From: Segetibacter sp. 3557_3
Lineage (GTDB): Bacteria > Bacteroidota > Bacteroidia > Chitinophagales > Chitinophagaceae
NCBI RefSeq assembly: GCF_004354985.1
Contig: NZ_SMSK01000012.1
Coordinates: forward strand, 62,001 to 126,000
Direction: 5' to 3'
Length of the DNA stretch: 64,000 bases
Of this stretch, positions 57,392-64,000 are shown in pieces; position 1 is the stretch's first letter; every line of letters starts with the position of its first letter. The position numbers and the translations under genes are program-made. Under the pieces are notes generated by a model. It was not told the DNA's origin. It saw only the letters and a program-made list of their open reading frames with translations, and searched no databases.

Positions 57392-60300
57392 ATGCCAACT
57401 CAATCCTTAACAAACCGGCGGCTACTTGTTTGGATTATAGTCTGTTTGTTCATTACTCCTGATTGCAAAAACACCCGAAGAGAAAAGGCCTTATTTGTCC
57501 CGCTCAGCTCCGACCATACCGGCATACACTTCATAAATGCAGTTGAAGAGACTGACTCGACGAAGTCGTTTATAAACGAATTTGGCTACATGGGTGGCGG
57601 GGTTGGTATCGGCGATTTTAATAATGATGGACTTAAAGATATTTTCTTTACCGGCAACCAGGTAAGTTGTAAAATGTACATCAACAAAGGCAACACGCGC
57701 TTTGAAGATGTTACCGAAACAGCCGGCCTGACAACCGGGATATGGACAACCGGCATCAGTATCGCAGATGTTAATAATGATGGTTATGACGACCTCTACA
57801 TCTGTTCATACGGGAAGGATCTGTTACACAGCGCGAAAAACCTGTTGTTCATCAATCAGCATAACCTGACATTTAAAGAGCAGGCGCAGGAGTATGGTTT
57901 AGCTGACACCGGCTATTCTTCCCAGGCTGTTTTTTTTGACTATGATAAGGATGGCGACCTGGATATGTATCTGGCTAACTACATGCTTAACGGGCCCAAT
58001 GCAAACACCATATTTAGCAAAGATCTAAGCGGCCGGTCTGTTGCAAACGATAAGCTTTACAAAAACGATGGTGACCCGGTTCAGCGCGGCCATCCGGTTT
58101 TTACCGATGTAACATTACAGGCAAACATTAAAGAAGGCGGATTTGGATTAGGCGTTGTTGTAAGTGATTTCAATAACGACAATTGGCCGGACGTATATGT
58201 TGCTAACGACTTTATCTCGAATGACCTGTTGTGGCTCAATAATAAAGATGGAACATTCTCCAATTGCATCAGTACCTCTATCCAGCACCAGAGTTATTCA
58301 AGTATGGGTGCCGATGCAGCAGATATCAACAACGACTTGTTGCCAGATATAACAACGCTGGATATGCTGCCCGAAGACAATGAGAGAAAGAAGACAAGTT
58401 CTTCTTTCATGAATTACGACAGGTATGAAACCGAGCGGTCCCTTGGCTATGAGCCTGAGTTTGCCAGGAATATGTTGCAGCTCAATAATGGCATTTACAC
58501 CGTAGGTAAAACAGCAATCCCCTTTTTTAGCGAGATAGGCCAAATGGCGGGGGTGGCGGCTACAGACTGGAGCTGGAGTGTACTGACCGCCGACTTTAAT
58601 AACGATGGCTGGAAAGACATGCACATCACCAATGGAATAGGGAGAGACTTTATAAACGCTGACTTCCTGGAGTACAGCAACACGGTGTTTAGTACCGGTG
58701 GCAGCGAGAAAGATAAACGAAAAATGATCCGGGATAAATTGATAGCCCTAAAGCATATCAAACTTCCGAATTATCTGTACCTCAACAACCACGATTATAC
58801 CTTTCTTGACGCGTCTAAGGGCTCGGGCATCGACGAGCCATCTATGTCGAATGGTGCCGCTTATGCAGACCTCGATAACGACGGAGACCTTGATCTGGTT
58901 GTAAGCAACATCAATAGAGAAGCCTTTGTATTTAGTAACAATACCATCACCAACAAAAACTATGTTAACAACCACTATGTCGCATTCAGTCTAAAGGGCG
59001 ATGCCGCTAACATTAAGGGATATGGCTGTAAGGTGTATGTTTATGCAGGTGGGCAAATGCAAATGCAGGAACAGAACCCTGTGCGGGGTTACTTCTCGAC
59101 TGTTGATCAAAAGCTCGTATTTGGGCTTGGGACAAGCCAACGTGCCGACTCCATCGTTGTACAATGGCCAAATAATAAAACCGAATTCATCAGGCAAACG
59201 AAAGGTGATACGGTGTACCTGTTAACAGAAGCGAACGCGGTTTATGAAAAGACTCCTGCTGTATCCGGGGCGGCACCTGAAACGATTTTTGAAGATGTGA
59301 CTGCTGCATCAACTATTCTATATAAACACGTTGATAATCCATACAACGAATTTAATTTTCAACGACTATTACTTCAGAAGTATTCACAGTCGGGCCCATT
59401 TATAACGACCGGGGATATTAATAATGACGGGCTGACCGATTTTTTTGTTGGGGGAGCATTCAACTTTTCTGGTAAGTTTTTCATTCAGCAGCCAAACGGA
59501 ACATTCACGCCCCGCAACCTGACCGACAGCGTTAAGATGCAGGAAGATATGGACTGCACCTTGTTTGATGCAGATAAGGACGGCGATTTGGATCTCCTGA
59601 TTACCTCCGGCGACACCCGTTACGAAGAGAATGCTGAGTATTACCAGCCCAGGTATTATGCTAACGATGGAAAGGGTGGTTATTCGCTGCAGATGGGTGC
59701 AATACCATCAGATGTAAGAACAATAGCTGGCTGTGTTACCACCGGCGATTATGACGGCGACGGGGACCTGGATGTTTTTATTGGAGGAAGAGTATCAAAG
59801 AATTACCCGCTTTCACCTCGAAGCTTTATTCTTAGGAATGATCGCGGTGTTTTTACAGATGTCACTGGTCAGGTATGTCCTGCACTGCAAAATCCCGGGA
59901 TGACAACATCAGCCGCGTGGACAGATTTTGATAACGATAAGCAGCCCGACCTGATCATAGCAGGGGACTGGATGCCGGTAAGATTTTTTAAAAGCAATAG
60001 TGGCAAACTAAGTGAGGTGACCGACCTCACCGGCTTAAAACAGATTACCGGTATGTGGCGGAGCCTTACGGTAGCTGACATTGATGGCGATGGTGACCCC
60101 GATGTAATTGCGGGTAACCTTGGCGCTAATTGTATTTACCATGTAAATTCAGACAATCCTATGCACTTATTTGCCGCCGACATTGATGGCAACAGCAGCA
60201 TAGACCCTGTAGTATTTTATTACATTAAAAATAAGGATGGCAACAGGCAATTGGCACCTGCAATAAGCCGGGGTCAATTTGCTGAACAGGTACCATTGAT

Positions 60301-60772
60301 TAAGAAAAAGTTTCTCTACCATAAGGATTATGCCCGTGCAACCTTCGTTGATATCTATGATGCCCGTGCTAAGGAAAAGATGGTCACTTTAACGTGTGAT
60401 GAAACACGGAGTTGCTTTTTCGAAAATACCGGTAATGGAAAATTTACAAAACACATCCTGCCACAGGAGGCACAATTTGCACCGGTTAACGCGATAATAT
60501 GCGATGATTTAGATGGTGATAACATTCCCGATTTATTGCTGGCAGGAAATGAATACCAGGCAGATGTTATAACAGGAAGGTATGATGCATCCTATGGCTG
60601 CTTTTTAAAAGGAAGAACGAACAAGAAATTTACCTATGTGCCTCCCTCCAGGTCGGGGTTTATCGTAAGGGGTGATGTGAAAGACATGGCAATGTTAAAG
60701 ACCGCAAAACAAAAATTGATAATTACAGCAGTAAATAATGACTCAATGAGGGTAGTCAAGCTGAAATTATAG
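57392..60772 (+). CDS. FG-GAP/VCBS repeat protein with ASPIC/UnbV domain
   Basis: 1126 residues from ATG 57392; a TTG at 57377 is an alternative. Signal-like N-terminus ends in TPDC, a weak lipobox with Asp at -1. At least ten calcium-binding FG-GAP repeats of the type DFNNDGLKD, DYDKDGDLD, DLDNDGDLD or DYDGDGDLD are spread over the protein and should form one or two integrin-like propellers. An ASPIC/UnbV domain lies at about residues 545-620 (VYAGGQMQMQEQNPVRGYFS, FGLGTSQRADSIVVQWP). Such proteins often follow SusCD pairs in Chitinophagaceae genomes; their role is unproven, with surface binding likely. Confidence 0.9.
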   Translation: MPTQSLTNRRLLVWIIVCLFITPDCKNTRREKALFVPLSSDHTGIHFINAVEETDSTKSFINEFGYMGGGVGIGDFNNDGLKDIFFTGNQVSCKMYINKGNTRFEDVTETAGLTTGIWTTGISIADVNNDGYDDLYICSYGKDLLHSAKNLLFINQHNLTFKEQAQEYGLADTGYSSQAVFFDYDKDGDLDMYLANYMLNGPNANTIFSKDLSGRSVANDKLYKNDGDPVQRGHPVFTDVTLQANIKEGGFGLGVVVSDFNNDNWPDVYVANDFISNDLLWLNNKDGTFSNCISTSIQHQSYSSMGADAADINNDLLPDITTLDMLPEDNERKKTSSSFMNYDRYETERSLGYEPEFARNMLQLNNGIYTVGKTAIPFFSEIGQMAGVAATDWSWSVLTADFNNDGWKDMHITNGIGRDFINADFLEYSNTVFSTGGSEKDKRKMIRDKLIALKHIKLPNYLYLNNHDYTFLDASKGSGIDEPSMSNGAAYADLDNDGDLDLVVSNINREAFVFSNNTITNKNYVNNHYVAFSLKGDAANIKGYGCKVYVYAGGQMQMQEQNPVRGYFSTVDQKLVFGLGTSQRADSIVVQWPNNKTEFIRQTKGDTVYLLTEANAVYEKTPAVSGAAPETIFEDVTAASTILYKHVDNPYNEFNFQRLLLQKYSQSGPFITTGDINNDGLTDFFVGGAFNFSGKFFIQQPNGTFTPRNLTDSVKMQEDMDCTLFDADKDGDLDLLITSGDTRYEENAEYYQPRYYANDGKGGYSLQMGAIPSDVRTIAGCVTTGDYDGDGDLDVFIGGRVSKNYPLSPRSFILRNDRGVFTDVTGQVCPALQNPGMTTSAAWTDFDNDKQPDLIIAGDWMPVRFFKSNSGKLSEVTDLTGLKQITGMWRSLTVADIDGDGDPDVIAGNLGANCIYHVNSDNPMHLFAADIDGNSSIDPVVFYYIKNKDGNRQLAPAISRGQFAEQVPLIKKKFLYHKDYARATFVDIYDARAKEKMVTLTCDETRSCFFENTGNGKFTKHILPQEAQFAPVNAIICDDLDGDNIPDLLLAGNEYQADVITGRYDASYGCFLKGRTNKKFTYVPPSRSGFIVRGDVKDMAMLKTAKQKLIITAVNNDSMRVVKLKL

Positions 60773-61165
60773 CAAAAGGCTTTGGGTCATGAAGAATAGA
60801 TCTTAACCGAAAGTTTTTTCGGGTCCCGTTTATGTGGTGAAATTGTAATTTGAGAAGGGACATATACACTACATGCATAATTGTTGCTGACTGGCAGCAT
60901 CCGAAGCTAAAAACCATAATCGTATTTATTTTCACTGATAATTCAGCAACGGATTTCTTGGGGCTTTCATCTAACAGATAGCACTGGCCGGTCCTTAAGG
61001 CAATCGCTTACAACGCTGGATGGGAAAAAAGCACAAAGTATCCGGGCATTTATATGGTATCATTGTATGGAACCTGTACTACAATCAACTCCAGTTTTTT
61101 ATGCAAACATTCGGGTCTATATTTAAAAATAAATCATTGTACACTGCTTTAAAATTTGTGATTGT
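60773..61165. other. Intergenic gap, 393 bp
   Basis: I see no gene, repeat or strong hairpin. The last 80 bases are A+T-rich and presumably contain the promoter of the hydrolase gene, but no TAnnTTTG match with acceptable spacing is present. Confidence 0.55.
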
Positions 61166-62077
61166 ATGAACAGGTATGCTTCGCTTATTATTCTTGTTTT
61201 CGGAGCTTTTGCTTGCTCTAATGCTGTGGTTGGGCAGTCAACTGCTACTGCTGTTAAACCCGCTTCAAGAACAATTGAGGATGGCGGCAACGGACCCCAT
61301 AAGGCGCTTATGTTATCGGAGGCCTCACTGCCCACTCATACCGTGTTTCGACCAAATGATATGAGCGCTTTTGGGAAGAAAACAAAGCTGCCGATCATCG
61401 CCTGGGGAAACGGTGCTTGTGCCAATTCTCCATGGGAACATGTCAATTTTCTTAATGAGGTAGCCTCGTATGGCTTTTTGGTCGTCGCAATTGGCCCTAT
61501 GCCTCAGGAAGGAGAACGCGGCAGCGGCCGGTCAACCTCGTCGCAGATGTTGGATGCAATCAATTGGGCGATTAGTCAAAACAGTGACAAGACAAGTATT
61601 TATTACAATAAGTTAGATGTAAAAAAGATAGCCGTAAGCGGTATGTCGTGTGGCGGCTTGCAGACGCTGGAGACGGCTCCCGACCCCCGGGTAACTACTG
61701 CGGTAATCTGCAACAGTGGCATATTGCCTGAACCCGGAAGTGGGATGGCCGGTATGCCCGGTTTGAAGAAAGAACAACTTAGTAAATTACACACCCCAAC
61801 GCTGTACATCCTGGGCGGGGAAAAAGATATAGCTTATAAGAATGGGATGGACGATTTTAATCGCATTAACCATGTACCCGTATTTGTGGCAAACATGGAT
61901 GTAGGGCATGGCGGAACCTATCGCCAGCCACATGGTGGTGAATTCGCAAAGGTCGCAACTGCATGGTTTCAATGGCAGTTGAAAGGCGATAAGACGGCCG
62001 GCAAATTATTTACCGGCAAACCGAGTGGGTTGTCGAAAGATCCACAATGGAAAGTCGAAAAGAAGAATATGCGTTAA
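61166..62077 (+). CDS. Exported alpha/beta hydrolase
   Basis: 303 residues. The signal region ends near FACSNAVVGQ; FGAFAC could serve as a lipobox, so the protein may be a lipoprotein. The strand-turn IIAWGNGAC supplies the oxyanion hole, the nucleophile elbow is SGMSCGG with Ser161 followed by Cys, the acid is probably Asp in LGGEKD and the base His in VGHGGTY. The layout resembles dienelactone-hydrolase/chlorophyllase-like esterases. It is separated by only 3 bp from the CBM9-type protein, so the two are expressed together. Substrate unknown; an ester of plant cell wall is a reasonable guess. Confidence 0.85.
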   Translation: MNRYASLIILVFGAFACSNAVVGQSTATAVKPASRTIEDGGNGPHKALMLSEASLPTHTVFRPNDMSAFGKKTKLPIIAWGNGACANSPWEHVNFLNEVASYGFLVVAIGPMPQEGERGSGRSTSSQMLDAINWAISQNSDKTSIYYNKLDVKKIAVSGMSCGGLQTLETAPDPRVTTAVICNSGILPEPGSGMAGMPGLKKEQLSKLHTPTLYILGGEKDIAYKNGMDDFNRINHVPVFVANMDVGHGGTYRQPHGGEFAKVATAWFQWQLKGDKTAGKLFTGKPSGLSKDPQWKVEKKNMR

Positions 62078-62080
62078 CCC

Positions 62081-62878
62081 ATGAAGAAGATATCCCACAA
62101 ACAGGTTTATTCATTATTGCTGCTGATTCTTTGTGCTGCCGGAGCAAACTTGACCGTCTCCGCGCAGGATGAAAAACAATTGGTGATCGGGCAGCAGCCA
62201 GTCTACAAAGTAGCAAAAGCAAGGCACGCCATAACGGTAGATGGAAAGATGGACGATGCCGCCTGGAAAGATGCCGAGGTGCAATCGTTCGATTACTTTT
62301 ACCGGGGAGACAAACCGGTAGATAAACAAAAGAGTAAATTCAGGATGCTCTGGGATAGTGCTAATCTTTACCTTTTTTATGAATGCGAGGATACTTCACT
62401 TACAGCCCGGGAGACAAATTTTGATGCCCGCCCTTATCTTGATGACTGCGCCGAGTTCTTTGTTGTTCCTGCACCAGACAGTGTGTACATGCACTTTGGC
62501 TTCGAGATAAATATCACTAAGGCAGCCTATGATTATATTGTACTATGGAAGTATTATAACAATAGAACAATCTTTCTAAGGGGCTATAACCCGGCTTATA
62601 AGGTAGAAGTGACTTATGACGGTACAATCAATAATGACAAAGACAAGGACAAAGGGTGGAAGATGGAATTTCAAATCCCATTTACGGCACTAAGCGATTT
62701 TCAAAATCTTTCACGTCCCAGGGCAGGGGTAAGGTGGGCATTTCAGGCGGTTCGCCAGGACAGGAATCTTGTAGAAGACAGGTTTCGTTCAACGTCCACC
62801 CTTTACCCGATATATGACATAAAGCTCGATGTTCATCAGCCAGCACGTTTCGGTTTACTTGAATTTACGGGAAATTGA
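62081..62878 (+). CDS. Exported CBM9-like carbohydrate-binding protein
   Basis: 265 residues with a Sec signal ending at VSAQ. From about residue 47 the sequence follows the CBM9 domain: AITVDGKMDDAAWKDAE, RMLWDSANLYLFYECED, YLDDCAEFFVVP, then WKMEFQIPFTAL and AFQAVRQDR. No catalytic domain is attached. CBM9 domains bind reducing ends of xylan or cellulose fragments. As a free-standing exported protein it may bind sugars for the hydrolase encoded 3 bp upstream. Related single-domain proteins are common in Bacteroidota but uncharacterised. Confidence 0.88.
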   Translation: MKKISHKQVYSLLLLILCAAGANLTVSAQDEKQLVIGQQPVYKVAKARHAITVDGKMDDAAWKDAEVQSFDYFYRGDKPVDKQKSKFRMLWDSANLYLFYECEDTSLTARETNFDARPYLDDCAEFFVVPAPDSVYMHFGFEINITKAAYDYIVLWKYYNNRTIFLRGYNPAYKVEVTYDGTINNDKDKDKGWKMEFQIPFTALSDFQNLSRPRAGVRWAFQAVRQDRNLVEDRFRSTSTLYPIYDIKLDVHQPARFGLLEFTGN

Positions 62879-63031
62879 GGTCCTGGTTTGCAGGTCTGTT
62901 TCTCATGTTGAAACGCTATACACACCATTTAGTAGCATGGGAGCGACTTAATTAAAATGGCCCTATTACCTAATTGAATCGAGCTGTTTAATGAACAACA
63001 GCAGCTTTGATAAGCCATAAGTTTACACTGC

Positions 63032-63060
63032 AACTTTCACCGATACCAGTGAAAGTTTTC
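63032..63060 (+). terminator. Hairpin after the CBM9 gene
   Basis: AACTTTCAC and GTGAAAGTT form a perfect 9-bp stem with an 8-base loop and TT after it. It lies about 150 bp after the CBM9 stop codon. The T-run is short, so termination efficiency is doubtful. Confidence 0.5.
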
Positions 63061-63181
63061 CGGTAAGATGATTTAACAGCAGCACCCTGTTGAAGCAAAC
63101 CACAATTAGGATTGGATAAGAAGTCGCAAGTACAACTCACCAAACGTACATCAGCATTGTTTTAGCAACAATATTGTAGCA

Positions 63182-63230
63182 ACGCCGTGGTCGGTGGATT
63201 AGCACATGCTGGCCGCGGCGTAGCTTTTTT
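63182..63230 (+). terminator. Intrinsic terminator upstream of the last cupin gene
   Basis: ACGCCGTGG (63182-63190) pairs with CCGCGGCGT (63213-63221), one G-T pair, and a run of six T ends at 63230. No recognisable gene lies between it and the CBM9 stop codon, so it ends either a long 3' leader or an unannotated short transcript. The ATG of the next gene is 77 bp further. Confidence 0.7.
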
Positions 63231-63306
63231 CATAAAACAAGCTGGAAGTTGTTGTGCTCTTTGCATCGGAAACTGCATTTCATTATACATATCTCTAAAC
63301 CTCCAC

Positions 63307-63966
63307 ATGCGTCATTATCTGTTGCTAGTTGTTCTTTTATTGTCTCTGTTGAAAACAGGTGCACAAGACGCGGTTGCGGTAAGTAAGGAGCCATTGCATA
63401 AAAACGTGTTTGAAAATCGATATGTACGGGCTTTGGAATTGCACATTGCTCCCGGTGATACAACGATGTTTCATAAACATGAAAAACCCTGCGTTTCAAT
63501 TTCCTTACACCCGGTTCGAACAGGGTCGCAAACCTTACTTGATGACAAAGGTCCGCGGGTGCAATCTGCCGACCGGAGGATAACCTTCGACGGATTCTAC
63601 CAAAGCCCACGTATTCACCGAGTCTGGAACAGAGATTCTGAAATGTTTCATTGGATGGATGTAGAAATACTTACAAGCGGAAATCGGGTCTTGGAAGAAC
63701 CGATGGCAGCTGAAGGGATTAAGCAAGTGTTTGATGCACCTCCTGTACGGGCATACCTACTTACACTAAAAGGTAAACAAAAAATGAGCTTTAAAAGAAA
63801 TGCTCCATTCCTGATCGTTAGTCTCAGCCAGGCCAGCACGGCCACAGTAAACAAACATCATTTTTCGAGGCAAGGTGACTTTCTTTTTGTCAAGCCTTCC
63901 AAAAAGATCCGGTTCTCAAATAACAGCGACACCGATTATTCTTTGGCTGTGTTGGAACTGAAGTAA
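63307..63966 (+). CDS. Exported cupin-like protein
   Basis: 219 residues from ATG 63307, which begins the signal MRHYLLLVVLLL to KTGAQ; the frame is open 40 codons further but overlaps a terminator. The first cupin motif is MFHKHEKPCVSISL (two His ligands), the second half repeats the fold (FSRQGDFLFVKPSKKIRFSNN) with no metal residues visible. This asymmetry suggests one metal site per chain. No reaction can be named. It is the second exported cupin of the window after the one at 8949, but the two are not obviously close in sequence. Confidence 0.78.
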   Translation: MRHYLLLVVLLLSLLKTGAQDAVAVSKEPLHKNVFENRYVRALELHIAPGDTTMFHKHEKPCVSISLHPVRTGSQTLLDDKGPRVQSADRRITFDGFYQSPRIHRVWNRDSEMFHWMDVEILTSGNRVLEEPMAAEGIKQVFDAPPVRAYLLTLKGKQKMSFKRNAPFLIVSLSQASTATVNKHHFSRQGDFLFVKPSKKIRFSNNSDTDYSLAVLELK

Positions 63967-64000
63967 TGAGCACGTGTTATCATTCTCCCGATTACGAATT

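Overview
The window looks like part of a Bacteroidota chromosome, most likely a soil or plant-associated Chitinophagaceae-type genome. The evidence is three SusC/SusD outer-membrane pairs, many Bacteroidota-style lipoproteins and Sec signal peptides ending in AQ or SQ, starts without obvious Shine-Dalgarno sequences, and one good TTG/TAnnTTTG promoter. Almost everything serves plant hemicellulose, chiefly decorated xylan, and the sugar acids made from it. The assignment to a lineage is inference; no rRNA or tRNA gene was seen.

Layout. (1) 1-4572, plus strand: end of a SusC, a SusD, a DUF1735/DUF5627-type surface lipoprotein and a GH10 endoxylanase, the order seen in known Bacteroidetes xylan loci. 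(2) 5626-7893: an exported PQQ dehydrogenase carrying its own haem c domain. (3) 7941-8858: a non-coding array of three alternating repeat modules with a MITE-like element nested inside it. (4) 8949-16778, minus strand: an exported bicupin, then an operon of AraC regulator, gluconokinase, BASS-type transporter, exported RraA-like protein and Tat-exported enolase-superfamily dehydratase. (5) 16963-21786: a second SusC/SusD pair, divergent from the AraC gene. (6) 22322-27291: pentonate dehydratase, FAH-fold 2-keto-3-deoxy-pentonate dehydratase and xylose isomerase. (7) 27568-49571: CE6 esterase, GH97, GH95, alpha/beta esterase, GH39, four esterases sharing an E-set plus CE1 architecture, an exported VOC protein, a PKD-kelch lipoprotein, alpha-ketoglutarate semialdehyde dehydrogenase, GH43 and a beta-helix protein. 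(8) 49974-51770: metallo-beta-lactamase-fold protein and a second exported RraA-like protein. (9) 52189-63966: third SusC/SusD pair, a large FG-GAP/ASPIC protein, an alpha/beta hydrolase, a CBM9 protein and a cupin.

How it may work together. Surface GH10 and SusCD systems would bring in xylo-oligosaccharides. Periplasmic GH43, GH39, GH95, GH97 and esterases would strip arabinose, xylose, galactose or fucose, and acetyl or feruloyl groups. Free pentose then has two visible fates: isomerisation by XylA, or oxidation followed by a Weimberg-type route (pentonate dehydratase, FAH dehydratase, semialdehyde dehydrogenase) to 2-oxoglutarate. No xylulokinase gene was seen. The most unusual feature is a set of sugar-acid enzymes that appear to be exported: PQQ dehydrogenase, enolase-superfamily dehydratase and RraA-like aldolases. 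Together with the BASS transporter and gluconokinase they suggest that aldoses are oxidised, and perhaps dehydrated and cleaved, in the periplasm before uptake.

The non-coding DNA is also active: a terminal-inverted-repeat element occurs intact twice, and decayed relatives plus GC-rich hairpins lie in several intergenic gaps.
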